DNA of 64,000 bases from Mytilus galloprovincialis (lineage: Eukaryota; Mollusca; Bivalvia; Mytilida; Mytilidae). The notes under the pieces were generated by a model. That model was not told the DNA's origin. It was given only the letters and a program-made list of their open reading frames with translations, and ran no database searches. Location of the stretch: the NCBI RefSeq assembly GCF_965363235.1, contig NC_134839.1:71438910-71502909 (forward strand). The letters run 5' to 3'. Positions 22,998 through 36,149 of this stretch are shown in pieces (position 1 is the stretch's first letter; every line of letters starts with the position of its first letter). Both the position numbers and the translations under genes were made by a program.

Positions 22998-24224
22998 TGC
23001 ATCCTTGCATGAAACAAAATATTAAGATATGGCAGATCAGATAAATGCATCCGGATTATAAAGCAAACTGAGTTTTTAAATTTATATTACTATTGGTTTG
23101 TGCAATTTACATTATATTAGACATCTGGTTTGTAGAAACTAGAATTTCAAAAAGGGATATGAAAAAATCATGTATATTCCATAGCCGAGCTTTAAGGGCA
23201 AACGATACAGTTTCGATCCCATATTGAAATTTTTATAAAAGTTTGCATATAGGCTATTTTTTGCCTGATTAAAACAAATATGTAATAAAAAATATACCTT
23301 CATGTGCTACTTTTTGAGTAAAATGAGGTCGAAATTTTATATATTTGCTCAAAATTCGGAATTGTGGACGTAAATTTTTTGTAAATTCTGTTTTATATAA
23401 ATATCCTTTAAATGTGAGCAATTTGTTTTTCCAAATAACTCATATATATTAAATGTTCACGAATGTTGAAAAAAAACCATTAGTATTGCTGCTTTATTAA
23501 GTTTTAAAAAATTGCACTACTTACGTTCTCATGAAAATTGGCACACATAATCTTCTTAAGTAATCAAACCAAATGACATTTTAAAAAGAGGGGTCCATGA
23601 ACTAGTTTTCAAGTTAAATCAGTTTGAATGATAAAATCAGTCGAAAACTGAATCTTTTCCCGATAAGTCATAGTAGAGATGACCAGGATATTGACGAACG
23701 GACCTATCTCGACGAACGAACGTATAAGGAGCGGTAATTGTATGCTTACAAACGTACCTAATACCAAAAGGTGTTGTTATGTAATGATTATAAATATGTT
23801 TGAATTCGGATGCAATCAAGATAATAGAGAGAAATGCATTATATATACCGATTTTAAATGGTTTTATGATTTATAGATAAAAGACTTATAAAAGTGTTAC
23901 GTAGTTTACGATATCATATACATGTAGTTTTTATTATTGATGGACGCACGATGAAATAAACATCACGCTCAGGAGTATTCGAGTGCGCCGACAACTTTAA
24001 CAATACTCTTACAGATATGAATGCATAATTTAGATTCCCTCAAACAATATGTAAATGTTATGCTGTGGGATCCTTTCTTTATCTGTCTTTTTAATTGGGT
24101 ATTCAAGTTTTATGTAATCTAATCGATCAGTTTATATAAAAAAATATGTCGTTTTTTTAACCCGTTCAAAGATGTTTTTTTTTTAAATGAGGAGGGGTGT
24201 GGGGGGCAGTATGTAAAATGTTGT

Positions 24225-24390
24225 CCTGCACTTTTTGTGATCTCTGTCCTTTTTAAATTTCACCCTATTCGGTCCTGCCTTTTTATATAAGTTTATCCTG
24301 ACTTTTTTATTACATAAATTGTCATCCGCCCTTTTTTACACCACATTAATGTCCTGCCTTTTCAAACTTCATCCTAGCCCCCCCCCCTCC
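24225..24390 (+). repeat. Degenerate TCCTGCCTTTTT repeats
   Basis: The words TCCTGCACTTTTT, TCCTGCCTTTTTA, TCCTGACTTTTTT, TCATCCGCCCTTTTTT and TCCTGCCTTTTC recur every 30-60 bp and end in a C-rich run (AGCCCCCCCCCCTCC). The block lies inside the nested TIR element. Confidence 0.6.
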
Positions 24391-24603
24391 CCCCATAAAA
24401 CGCATATGGTAGTCTTCTATAATACCTGTCAACCTCTGACGGAGCAATCCTTTTAGTGTTAAATTGGTCATCAGATTTCATACAAGGATTACTTGGTCCA
24501 TCAAAAATGCAAATGACGACATTGGAACCTCACAACAAATTTGTAAGATAAATGCAGATACTAATGTGTATAAAAAAAATATCAATAGCGTTTGTGAGGT
24601 AGA

Positions 24604-24619
24604 CCCCCCCCCCCCCCCC
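24604..24619 (+). repeat. Run of 16 cytosines
   Basis: A homopolymeric C run followed by ACACACC. It is notable in such AT-rich sequence and sits inside the nested TIR element. Its exact length may be a sequencing artefact. Confidence 0.8.
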
Positions 24620-25989
24620 ACACACCAAATCCAGAAAGTGCTGTTGAGGCATGGAGTACAAATGTATGTCATTCGTAGATTGTAAACTTGGTTATCACTT
24701 TGGAGTTTCGGCGAGAAAATAATGTATTTCGCTTCTTCCCAATAATAAGCCTTTCAAGTCCATAGGTCATGATTTTTTACGCTTGAAATGTAAACGGATT
24801 TCGTCTAGTAATATACAGTACCAATTGATTCAGTGTAGAGAATTAGGTACAAAATAACTTAATTTCCGGTAATTACATGTTTACTATGATTGAAATAAAA
24901 GCTTTGTCCTAAATTGTCGATTTTCACATGAAGCCATATAGCAAACGGACAAATGTCACACAAACAAAATGTATTTGTCTCAAGATTGTCTAATCCAACA
25001 TTTCAAAATGATGTTTAAATTATATCGTCTGATTTTTTGATTGTTTTATGCCATAATGTAATACTCAGTTGAAATGTACTTTAGGTCCATCTGTGTTCGT
25101 GGGTAGGATGATCTGGTCCAATTTTTCTACGGCTATATCCCTTAGTACTCAAAGATTGGAACCTCACCCGTATGCGCCTCCTATGACGTGGTAAATTGGA
25201 TAATAGTATTCGTATAAATTTGCAGTTTTAATGAATAAGCTAATGAAATGGCTGTGGGCATAAGCCAACGAAGAAAGATAGATTTCGGAAAAGAAAACAA
25301 GATTTAAAATTGAAAATAAATTTAACAATATGGTAAAACTTGATATTTATGCTTTCACCATTTTATACCCCCAAAAACACTTTTGGGACCTCAAATTTTA
25401 AAACAGAGTCTTGGATATCGAGTGCACCTTTTTCTATTGTAGCAAACATTAAGCTATTTATGATTGGAGTAAGCTTATAAACAGGTATTATTTCTACATG
25501 CAGAACCATGCAGTTTCTTTCACGATTTTATGTTGGATTAATTCATTAATATGTATTAACTACCGCTCCCGCTTCGTACTATTCGTCAAGTTACGCTTTC
25601 GTACGTTCGTTCGTCATTATCCTGGTCATCTCTAGTTTGACGTCACGAAAATAACAATTTGCGTTAGAAACGTCATTACCTCCCCTGTAACTGTATCGTC
25701 TGCCCTTAAAATGTATATTCAGATATATAATAGCTGTATATATACACTTTTATATTCACACATATCCAGCATTGCTTTGAACTGACTTGTGCAAGAATGT
25801 TCACACAATTAGATAGTTTTAATAAAGGTAGTTTATTTTAACATCATCATTATCTTCTTCTATTCACAGTCAATTATTTCAGTTCAAAAACAAACCAAAA
25901 TTTAGCAACAATCTTTTGCTGACCAGCGATCAAAGGTTCACGAAATGCTTTTCTTTTTTTTATACGACCGCAAAAAAATTTTGGGATCG

Positions 25990-26045
25990 TATAACGGTAA
26001 GATATCGTCGTCGTCGGCTTCGTCTGCGTCGTCGTCGTCCGAAGA
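25990..26045 (+). repeat. CGTCGTCGTC-rich microsatellite
   Basis: An imperfect CGT/CGTC trinucleotide stretch (GATATCGTCGTCGTCGG, then GCGTCGTCGTCGTCCG). The R1 copy 1 counterpart, near 1770-1795, is shorter. This is a variable-length block inside R1. Confidence 0.8.
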
Positions 26046-26822
26046 CACATTGGTTGTCGGACAATAACTTTAGTTTATGTGAATGGATCACTTTGAAATT
26101 TAATAAGAAGGATCAATACCACAAAAAGAAGGTTGGGATTGATTTTGGGGGTGATAGTCCCAACCGTTTAGGAATAAGGGGCCCAAAACAAGCATTTTTC
26201 TACTTTCAGGATAATGACTTGTAATATAAGTATTTCAATTGCTCTGAAATTGTACCACAATGTTCAATACCTCAAATAGAAGGTTTCGATTCATTTTGGG
26301 GGTTTAGGTGCCAACAGTTTATGAATAAAGGGTCCAAAAGGGGCCAAAAACAAGCATTTTTGTAGTTTGTGGACAATAACTTGTATGTAAGAGTAAAGAT
26401 ATATCTGACTTTGTACCACAAGGTTTCATATCACAAAAGGATGGCTGGGATTGAGTTTGGAGGTTATTGTCCTACTCATGCAGGAATTAGGTGCAAAAAA
26501 GGGCCAAAAACAAACATATATCTAGTTTCCAGATAATAACTTGTGTTTAAGTCTAGGATGCCTCTTACATTGCTCTACAAGGTTCCATACTACAAAGGAA
26601 AGGCCGGGATCAATTGTGAAGGTACTTTCTCTAAGGGGGATTAAAAAAGTGTTGGGGGGCAAGTTTTAAAGGGGTTCAATTTTTAAGAATTTTTCAAGTT
26701 GCAAGAAGAAATCTTCAACAGCACAGTATTGTGCAATTGATTTGTAAGATCTCGACATTTGTTTTATGTTAGAAACCTATATTATGTTAAAAATTTGATA
26801 ACAATCAAAATTCAGACAGTAT

Positions 26823-28458
26823 CTTTATAGCTAGCTAAACCTCTCATTTGTATGACAGTCGCAACAAATGCCATTATATTGACAATGATGTGTGAAAAAA
26901 ACGAACAAGCATAATAGGTAAAATATTAAGATAGGGGCACAGCGGTCAACATTGTGTTATATTCTTATAATCACTATATGAACAAACAAATATGTCACAA
27001 ACAGCACAGTAAAGCATGTATACAAAGCATATTGGCAAAACTTCAAGACACCAACAAACCAATTGATGACGTAGGAGCTTACAATACAATATTGTTATCT
27101 CATTCATTTAATTTTAATGAAAATGAGAGAAAACAACGTCAAATCGTACATTCAAAATCTGACAAACTTCGTCTTCACATGTGAGTACGTTGAACAAAAG
27201 CCTAAATAAAAAGGTTTGCATATGTGACAAAAAATGTTTTGGTACTGATGTTTCACAAACCTATAAATACGAACAAGAAGGTCTGAAAATGTGACAAATT
27301 TGGCATCTTTTGCTCTTTAACGAGAATAATAATTTGAAAACCTTAAAGCAAATTAAAATGCTTTGACATAAAACAAAGTTTTTATACTTTTTTACCGAGT
27401 AATATGATAACTGAAGGTGTACTTTATGTTTAATAGGTTGGACTTATAAGTTTAGCAACATCATAGCTTAAACGGTGAATATATGAGTAACATACATTAT
27501 ACAAAAGTCGAGAAAAGAAAGCACAAGAATATATCCTGATTTTTCTAATTGAATATTACAAATTTAAAGTAACATAATCCTCAATGATGTTTTAAACCAC
27601 ACACTCAATTTGCATAGTAACATATTGCCTAACAATCTAAATTATTCAAATGTAAATGATTTTTGTTGAAACTAAGCTTTTTAAAAATACTATGACGTGT
27701 GACAAATTCGAATAAAAGCTATGGGTTATCTAAATTAAGTTTTAAATGTGCAGTTTTGTGTTTGTTAATATTTAAATAATCATCAATATGAAACAAATAC
27801 AATATGCTGAAGCCGAATGTAAAGTATTTTCTCAAATTTTCATTTTAAGATACATTATATATTTCCTTAAGAATATAACAACATACTCAAAAATGCACAT
27901 TTCAAAATGTTCTTAAAAACATTACAAATCAATTCTGAATTATTTAATAAGTACACTGTGCATCGTTTTTGCCTACTTACAGTTATTCAGATAACAGCCA
28001 ATAGTATCTTAATAATAATCTATAATAGTCCTTTTCCTCTGTTTGTTTCTTCAGTTTTGTTCAACGTCTGAATATAACACTATTTCTGTGATCATTGTTG
28101 CTGACGCATAGAGACGGTTGATATTCTTAAATTAGATGCATTGCATATTCATTATGGCAATATATTTAATCTTGTTATTTTTAAGATATTAAGTAGGAAT
28201 ACATTTCTAGAATTGAAAAGGCCATGTATATTGTATGTATTCTACGCCTTTCTGGATTGTAATGGATTGATATTACATTTTTTTAATTTTAAATTACTTG
28301 AGAAAATTGCTTAAAATTTCATGTATCGTCATAAAAAAAAACCGCCACAAAAATTTCGTATGCAATAAAATGAACTAAGATGTAGAATTTTTTTCTAACT
28401 TTCGTGATTGTTTAATCATGACAAAGCAATGTTACCATTAATATGCCAAGACAATAAA
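26823..28458 (+). repeat. Long repeat U, copy B (first part)
   Basis: It starts at TAGCTAGCTAAACCTCTC and follows the same landmark order as copy A. It has none of the insertions found in A (208-bp MITE) or D (two TTAA elements), so it serves as the empty-site reference for all three. The 76-codon frame at 26954-27184 resembles the 84-codon frame of copy A, but similarity at the DNA level explains this. Confidence 0.75.
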
Positions 28459-30655
28459 GGGGGAGCTATGGTTTTTCTTTAGATATATGCTCTGCACAAT
28501 TTTTCAGCAAATAAAAGTGATGATAAAAACCCATACAATATGGTCAGCTATAACAGGCCCCGACATGAAAAGTATGAGACTATTCATTTGAGAAAACAAA
28601 CGGCCTAATTTATAACAAACAAATCTACCAAAAACAAAAATTATAGAAATAAACATAAGCCAACCACTGAACAACAGGCTCCTGACAGAACGGAAAGGCA
28701 CATAAGGAATGTAGCGGGGTTATACATGTTAATGATCACTCAACATTCCACATAACCAAGGACAGTGGTGTAACAGTTCAACCTAAGAACGAATTTTAAA
28801 ATTCATTTGAAAACAGCTCAACACGTCAGATGGATACAAATATAAAACAAAAACACATGGTGGACGTGTGCGAGTACTTATACATAAATAGAAACCAGCA
28901 ACATTAATTACATATCTGAGAGTACTCGCAGTTACTGACAGCTAGATTAGAGCCAATTACAACTTATGACGTTTTTTCGTAGCAATTCTGCATATAAAGT
29001 ATTGTTTAATAATAACAATGATTAAATCATCAACATAAACTTTAAAAATATTACATTATTTCAAACGTTCATTATTTTCGAGATAACATCTAAAAGAAAT
29101 GGAAGTGTCAAAACCCTTTAGAATATCAAATATCATTTTACTCGACGTACATTTTTATCATAACAAAGAAAAATATGTTTTCATTGTTTAGGGATGGAAT
29201 TGTAATTACTAACTATATTTAATTCATACCTTTTAATAAAATTGAGAATAGAAATGGGGAATATGATCAAAAAGCAGATAGTATCCGAAGACCACAAATG
29301 CGTCTTCAACGTAGCGAGAAAATCCCTCAACCGGAAGTGAGCCTCATGTTAATATATATCGATCCTAAAAAATGACAGAAAAGTCTGTAATGCAATGTTA
29401 ATTGCAAGTGTTAAATTCACTATATTGAAAGAGATGCCATAACAAAATTCTGCTTTGTAACCAGATTAAAACAATCGATTAGTCTGTTCAAAATCGTTAT
29501 ACAATTTTCCACCTATTAATTGTGTTGTTATGTGTGATATTTGTAAAAAAGGAGTTATGGTTTGTCTTTAGATTTATGCTGTAAACAATTTTTCAGCAAA
29601 TAAAAGTGGTAAGAAAAACCCATACAATACGGTCAGCTATAATAGGCCCCGACATGAAAAGTATGAAACTATTCATTTGAGAAAACAAACGGCCTAATTT
29701 ATAACAAACAAATCTACTAAAAACTAAAATTATAGAAATAAACATAAGCCAACCACTGAACAACAGGCTCCTGACAGGACGGACAGGCACATAAGGAATG
29801 TAACGGGGTTATACATGTTAATGAGCACTCAACATTCCTCATAACTCGGGAGAGTGGTGTAACGGTAAAACTTTTTTAAATATTATTTGAAAACAGCTCA
29901 ACACGTCAGATGAATACAAATATAAAACAAAACACATGGTGGACGTGTGCGGGTTCTTATGTATAAAAAGAAACCAGAAACACTAATTACATATCTGAGA
30001 GTACTCGCAGTTACTGACAGCTAGATTAGAGCCAATTACAACTTATGACGTTTTTTCGTTGCAATTCTGCATATAAAGTATTGTTTAATAATAACAATGG
30101 TTAAATCATTAACATAAACTTTAAAAATATCACATTATTTCGAACGTTCATTACATTCGAGATAGCATTGAATCAAAATGGAAGTCAAAACCCTATAGAA
30201 TATCAAATATCATTTTACTCGACGTACATTTGTATCATAACAAAGAAAAATATGTTTTCATTGTTTAGCGATGGAATTGTAATTACAAGCTATATTTAAT
30301 TCATACCTTTTAATAAAATTGAGAATAGAAATGGGGAATATGATCAAAAAGCAGATAGTAGCCGAAGACCATCAATGCGTCTTCAACGTAGCGAGAAAAT
30401 CCCTCAACCGGAAGTGAGCCTCACGTTACAACATATCGATCCTTAAAAAATCTGTAATGTTAATTGCAAGTGTTAAATTCTCTATATTGATATAAATGCC
30501 ATAACAAAATTCTGCCTTGGAACCATATTAAAACAATCGATTAGTCTTTTCAAAATCATTTTACAATTTCCCTTCTTTTAATTGTGTTGCTATGTGTGTA
30601 ATTTGTACAGGTGAAATTAACAATCGCAACCCCAAAAACATGCATATTTTAAAGA
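28459..30655 (+). repeat. 1.09-kb direct tandem duplication within repeat U
   Basis: Unit 1 is about 28459-29547 and unit 2 about 29551-30650. Both begin GGAGNTATGGTTTNTCTTTA and contain AACAGGCTCCTGACAG, GGTGGACGTGTGCG, TACTCGACGTACATTT and CCTCAACCGGAAGTGAGCC. The offset is about 1089 bp near the start. Copy A has one unit and lacks its last 480 bp. The paired minus-strand frames at 28504-28701 and 29593-29790 are equivalent shadows. Confidence 0.82.
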
Positions 30656-31040
30656 ATATATTTACAATTTTACTGACACAACGTCATATATATACATTTT
30701 ATTCAAGGACATTTGAATGTGTTGTTATTTATTATTGAGATGGACTCATTTTGGGAGGAGACAGATTAGAATAACCTTCCCTGAGCGAGCTCTGTACAAT
30801 TATTAGACAAGCACTTTAGTTTCAAATCAGTGGTTTTGAAATTTACGTTCTCTGTGCGAGATCTGTATAAATAGTCGAATGCCATTATAATTTCAAATCA
30901 ATGAGGATGTTTTCCCTTTTAGAAGTCAATTGTTAACATATTTGACTTTTGGCGTCTGTTTTGGCGTACTTATAACAATTCAATCCTATTATCAGTTGGA
31001 GTTCTAATTTCCATTTGAACTCATGGAGAAGTCTTACTAG
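30656..31040 (+). repeat. Right end of repeat U
   Basis: The sequence TATTTACAATTTTACTGACA through TTTGAACTCATGGAGAAG matches 7066-7440 of copy A and ends at the same place. Positions 31041-31229 show no recognisable content. Confidence 0.7.
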
Positions 31041-31229
31041 CCATTTTACTAATTCTTACATACCATTCTTCACAATTTCAAATTTTGGGTGAAAGCGAAT
31101 TAGTTTTTACTAACTTTAAAATTGGTCTTTAGAGAATAAAAGAACATTCATCATTTTAAAAGAAAAATGTATTTAATACAAGGATTTAATTGCATGTTTG
31201 ATGGTGAAATATTATTAAGGTAAATAGGA

Positions 31230-31685
31230 ATAAAGTGAGCCCATATTGTACGACAGTATAGAAGTTTTAACTTCAGAATATAATAAATATAATTCCTAAC
31301 TATCACACACCTATGCAGTTTTTGCAATGAAACAAAAGAGACAATAGAACATATTTTTTGGGAATGCAACATTGTAAAAAACTTTTGGCGCCAACTAGTT
31401 GATACACTACATTCAGATTGCAATTATGAGCTTCTGATATCAAAACAAAACATCCTCTGGGGATCAGATATTATAGATATCTCAGAAAATTTTTTCACTG
31501 TTCTCATGAAGTACTATATTTATTCTTGTAGATTGAACTCACTGGTACCTTGTGTTAAGATTGCACTAAAGAAATTGAAAAAATATTATACTATTGAAAA
31601 ACTATCTTCCACTTTTCACAGTTCTCCTGCAATAGGTGAAAAAATAGAAAAAAAATGGGAACCATTTCAACAACTAATTTTATGA
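31230..31685 (+). pseudogene. LINE ORF2 C-terminal end, 5'-truncated
   Basis: From 31314 the plus strand reads CSFCNETKETIEHIFWEC and then NFWRQLVDTL, KIALKKLKKYY and KKWEPFQQLIL, with a stop at 31683-31685. The C-x2-C...H-x4-C pattern (CSFC, EHIFWEC) is the zinc-knuckle motif near the end of many LINE ORF2 proteins, where it follows the reverse transcriptase. One base upstream of this frame, IIPNYHTP appears in another frame, so there is a frameshift at about 31313. Endonuclease and polymerase are absent, as expected for a 5'-truncated insertion. Confidence 0.75.
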
Positions 31686-32303
31686 TACAAGAAAGATAAC
31701 TCATATTTGACTGAAAATAAATGTGTAACACAACTGGATGCACATCACAATTGGACAGTGGTTAGTGTGCATCCTATAGATATTATATATATATATGTAT
31801 GGAAGATTTAAATATGTGTTACTATGTTATGATAATAGGAGTTAAAATACTGGTTTTTTTTATATATGATTTCCAGATATTTTTGGGAGAAAAAATAACA
31901 ACAGAATATAAATTATATATGTCACTATATATATATATTTTTTTTTTATTTTTTTTTTATTATGAGTAGAATAATTAGGTTGCATTAATAATAATTATAA
32001 TCGTTTAATATCAATTTAATCGGATATGAATATAAGTCAATGATTTTTTATATTTATTTTATTTATTTTTTGTTTGTTTGTTTTTTGTACTTTTTGTTTT
32101 TGTTTTTGTTTTTGTTTTTGTTTTTGTTTTTTTTGTTTTTGTTTTTTTTTTGTATTTTTTTGTATGGGGAGGGGGATTTTCATATAAGCATTGACACTGA
32201 CAGGTCAAAATGAATAAACATGTTTTGTATTTTTCTTTGATAAAATGCATATAAATAATGTGTGAGGTGAAGAAATACAAAATAAAGAATTATAAAAAAA
32301 AAC
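31686..32303 (+). mobile_element. LINE 3' untranslated region and A-rich tail
   Basis: This follows the ORF2 stop. It contains TA repeats, T-runs, a GTTTTT repeat (about 32094-32150) and ends TACAAAATAAAGAATTATAA with a run of nine A. AATAAA at 32281 precedes the A tail by about 10 bp. It is consistent with a reverse-transcribed insertion on the plus strand. The minus-strand frame 32059-32280 is a translation of the simple repeat. Confidence 0.7.
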
Positions 32304-33840
32304 TATCACTCATAAGATACATATTGAAAGTTCATAATTTGAAGTATTTAGTTAAGGGTTGAACAGTCTGCCTTCCTTCCCGAAAATCATTATTAGGGCC
32401 GTAATAGTATTTTTATCCAGTCTATTATCTTTAAAATAGTGTTAAACTTGTTTTTGACCATCACGACTTTTTATCAGCATAAATACAGGACAAGAAACTG
32501 GTCAATTTGTCCCCTTAAAATGCCCTTTTGTTTAGTCAAATATAATATGAGAGATCATCAATTGTGTGATTAATGGGAGAAAATACAAATAAGATCTCTT
32601 CCTGTTTCACGCCAATGTAGTCCTACATTTAGTTTATTTTATTTTATTGGTGTATGCCCTTCGGTATATGTTCTTTGTTACAAAATTTGAAAGACTTCGC
32701 AATTTATTATATATTTTTCGAGCTAAAAGAAGGTAAACGTAATAAATAAATGAAGTATACACGAAATATTTAAATGATTCAAAATAATGAACATAAACAA
32801 CACTTATAATATCAGTGTATGTAAAGTTCGGATCCTAAAATATTATTTTTACTGTATATGCCATAAATGTCTAATGTAGAATGATAAATAAACAGACGAA
32901 CTTTTTTTAATTTTTGAAGAAAATGAAGAAAAATAGTTAAAATGTATATGTTCAGAAATACATAATACTAATAAAACAAAGTAAGAGACGCGACCGGGAT
33001 TTATCGCGCCTAAAGCCATCCAACTGTGAAATATATACCAAAATAGGTGAATTTTTAGGACATTTCACGAACAGATCGTGCAGGTGCTTTATAACTAACA
33101 GGTGAGATGTTGTTGCAGTAAAAAATATTCATTTTAATACAATTATTAAAGTTGTATAACGTGGAATATGTTTTGTCATTCAGTTTCTTCATATTTAACT
33201 AAATTCCACTATGATGATTTCGTAATGCTAGTCATGTTTACTGTCGAATAATGATACTATTCTTTCATTTTAACTGTGGAGCGAATCATTAGTATTGTAT
33301 ATGCGGTGCATTTTCACTGTATAATTATTATTTTTTTTATCTATTACAGCTCATTTCTTTAAGCATGTAGAGCAAGACTTTAGTTGATTTGCTTGCTTTT
33401 TTTATTGGATAATCATTATGATAACACCCAATTTAATTCAAATATTAAAAATACAGGTTGAAGTATGCCTATTCATATTGTTTAAAAATGTCAATCTTAT
33501 GTACAAAGTTTGTATAAACAATTATACAAACAAAGCAAGCAAGCCAACCAAAGTTTTGCTTTACATGCATTAGGAAATTAGCTGTAAAGCCTTAATTTAG
33601 CCGACTTGCTCAAATAATAGATAAAGTAAGAGAAAGATTTGATAAAATTTAACTTACGGATAAAAGTTTGGTTTTAAAACACTCTACTAAATTCAATAGA
33701 AATAACATGTATTTCAAATGTATTCCATTTAGTTTCTTATAAAGCGTATAGAGATCTTTATCCTTATTTTTTTTATCCATTTCCATGACACTTCACCACT
33801 AATTACGTACATCTTGATATAGATTGCACCTTTGTTTCTC
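32304..33840. other. No gene seen
   Basis: AT-rich, with no domain motif, exon-like segment or clear repeat recognised on either strand. Confidence 0.4.
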
Positions 33841-34000
33841 GCTTAAAAGGTTTTACACTGGAGCCCTTTATAACTTGCTGTTCGGTGTGAGCCAAGACTC
33901 CATGTTGAAGACCGTATTTTGACGTATAATGGTCTACTTTTATAAATTGTGACTCGGATGGAGAGTTGTCTCATTGTCACATACGACATCTATATGGCTC
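33841..34000 (+). repeat. Terminal fragment of an abundant repeat (GTGTGAGCCAAGACT)
   Basis: It shares TTTATAACTTGCTGTTCGGT, GTGAGCCAAGACT, GAAGACCGTATTTTGAC and GAGAGTTGTCTCATTG, in order, with 45565-45712. The end is the reverse of the GAAGATGTGGTATGATTGCC terminus at 21819. Confidence 0.7.
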
Positions 34001-34185
34001 AAAAACGAAACGAGACGGGATAAAAAGGGACGAAAAATCTACGCTACTTTTTTAATATATTTATAATGGGCTTTATATGAGTCAAAATAGAGTAAAATAG
34101 TGGGTCGCATTTGGCTATAAGCGTCACGCCGGATTGCCGATTTTTTGCAAGCGTGACAGGTGAAAGTCAAATGATTGTGTAGAGA

Positions 34186-34326
34186 AAAACGGGAAATGAA
34201 GTCTAGCGGGACACGGATAATTACAAAAAATTAGAACTGCATAGTATAAGCGGGATACGGGAATCTGACAAAACAATAAGCGGAATACGGGAATCTGCCA
34301 AAACAGTAAGCGGGATCCGGGATCAG
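34186..34326 (-). repeat. About 30-bp tandem repeat, AAGCGGGATACGGGAATCTG
   Basis: Three good units (AAGCGGGATACGGGAATCTG and variants, with ACAAAACAAT linkers) and two decayed ones (AGCGGGACACGGATAATTAC and AACGGGAAATGAAGTC) lie upstream. The 70-codon minus-strand frame at 34124-34336 is a translation of the repeat. Confidence 0.75.
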
Positions 34327-34671
34327 AACCCCCCAATGAGACCCCAGAAAAAGATATTTTTGTATATTCATCCTATTGTTACAGTCATGCCTTCAATAAC
34401 AATATATATGCATGCATTTTTTCATATTTTTGGTCCCTTTTTCAATTTTGTGGGATCCAAATTTATAGACAAAAGTCCTTTAATATAGATATTTGGAATT
34501 CGTTGACATGCTGAATCTGACCATGTATCAAGTTTGGGGATTTTTTGCCTAGTTGCTGAAATAGCCCACATAGAGTTCCAAAGGGTCTAAAATCAACAAA
34601 AACGAATTGTAGCATGCATTTCGTGTACAATAACCCAAATGTGCATGGTTTTACCTCTGTGGTAGTATCCA

Positions 34672-34770
34672 TTCGCGGATCTAGAATTTTTCATAAGTAG
34701 GGGCCCACTGACTGCTTAAGAGGGCCCGCTGCTGTCACGCTCCAGTGATTCACTATATAAGTTAAAATCA
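34672..34770 (+). repeat. GGGCCCACTGACTGC repeat fragment
   Basis: Contains CGCGGATCTAGAATTTTTCA, AGGGGCCCACTGACTGC, GGGCCCGCTGCTGTCACGCT and GTGATTCACTATATAAG. I recall this motif as a dispersed element in molluscan DNA. There is only one copy in this window. Confidence 0.4.
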
Positions 34771-36149
34771 AGGAGAAACGTAATCTGAAGAATACAATAT
34801 GACATTTTGAGAATCGCTTTTGTTACAAGTTTGAAAAGCTATATATTTGATGAAGAATGAATGAGGAGTTTGTATTTCAATTGGAAAATACATGTATCAT
34901 AAATCTTAAAGTCATCAACTAAGTTTTTTTTCATTTGTTGCAAGTGCATTTATCACATAATTCTACAATAAAAATTCCTCGCATCTTTGAAAATTCTACA
35001 TTAATAATGACTGCACTAACAGTGATAATTCATCGCATCTATAGTTAAAATGAATCGCTTTCAATAATCGATATGCTATATTATGATGCTTTTATAACAC
35101 TAATTTGAAGTTTAATGCTATGTTTGTATATTATAAAGACATATCACAATGAAAATATGTTAAAACTTAACTTAAAATCCTTTAACTTGATATTTTTAAA
35201 ACGTAAACAAATACAGTTTTCCCATGATCCTTTATTCTACAATAGACATACCCGCATATAACAGTAAAAATGAACTAGCTGGATTCACACTTTATATACA
35301 CTGTAATATGGCATCTGCCAATAGTAAGTGTTTTACTTCTATTCTTTCGTTGTTTTTAACCAGTTCCTTAACTACTATTAAAGAAGTTGTCATTAACTTT
35401 TGTCATTAAACATATACAAATAGCAGTTTTAACTGTTTTTGGGGTGTAACATATCTTTGGATACGTGCTTTTGATAGACCTTTTGAATCGGTTGAACGTT
35501 TTGACTTTCAAATCTAGATACTGCTCTTCCACACCATCTTATCGAACATTTTTTTAGTATTTATTTGACTGGTCGTTTTTAACATCTGATTGCAAATGTA
35601 TTTGCTGCAACTCATATACATGTAAAGCTTTTTCTCTAAGAGAGTGTTAAATATGTTAGATATACTTACTGGAGATGTGATGAAATGATTCATGTTGTAA
35701 ATGTTCCCCTTCGAAATATTTATGTAGTACACGCTTCGACATTAAAGTTTAACGACAGATTGTAGATAGTTCTTTCGGCATCAATTGTGTCTTATTCATA
35801 GCAAAACTGTTTCTGTTCTACAATATGTGTCAACATTCATTAATGAGAGGGCTTACATAGGCTATGCCTGTGGCCCAATCCAATTCAATTTATTTGAATA
35901 AAGTATTGTTTAAACTAAACTATTCATTAAAACGTATCTTAATTCCATTTAACTGATAGATTCAACTATATGTACGTTTTCATGATGATATTTTTCGTTA
36001 TGTAACTAGGAGTTCTCTAAATATACTGTTGAAATATACCCAATTGAACTCACTTTAAATAAGGATAACAATCACTGTCCTTTCCTATAATTAGATATAT
36101 CATTTTTACACCAGAAACCGTAAAAATATTCGAAAAAAGGGACGATTTT
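34771..36149. other. No gene seen
   Basis: AT-rich sequence. Short frames (35224-35409 plus, 35514-35732 minus) have no motif. Confidence 0.4.

Larger units (their letters stand above)
23671..25635. mobile_element. 1.96-kb TIR element nested in R1
   Basis: Copy 1 of R1 reads GTCATAGTTTGACG. Copy 2 reads GTCATAG, then TAGAGATGACCAGGATA continuing TTGACGAACG, and about 1.95 kb later its mirror (CGTTCGTCATTATCCTGG then TCATCTC) followed by TAGTTTGACG. The inverted ends are about 27-30 bp with one or two mismatches. The flanking duplication is most simply TAG. The interior holds CCTGCC-type degenerate repeats and a 16-C run. I see no transposase frame, so the element is non-autonomous or decayed. 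Confidence 0.85.
22998..26822 (+). repeat. Dispersed repeat R1, copy 2, with a nested element
   Basis: The same order of landmarks as copy 1 (791-2540), interrupted at 23671-25635 by a TIR element. The right part contains a CGTCGTCGTC-rich stretch and the degenerate tandem block that starts with AATTTAATAAGAAGG. At 26823 it passes directly into repeat U copy B (CTTTATAGCTAGCTAAACC). Confidence 0.75.

Noticed and set aside
28504..29790. Two similar minus-strand frames (28504-28701 and 29593-29790) with hydrophobic stretches
   Set aside because: They are the same repeat sequence in the two tandem units. Conservation follows the DNA duplication and is no evidence of coding.
32059..32280. Lys/Thr-rich minus-strand frame
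   Set aside because: It is a translation of the GTTTTT simple repeat in a LINE 3' untranslated region.
34124..34336. Minus-strand frame with repeated LLFxQIPV
   Set aside because: It is a translation of the 30-bp tandem repeat.
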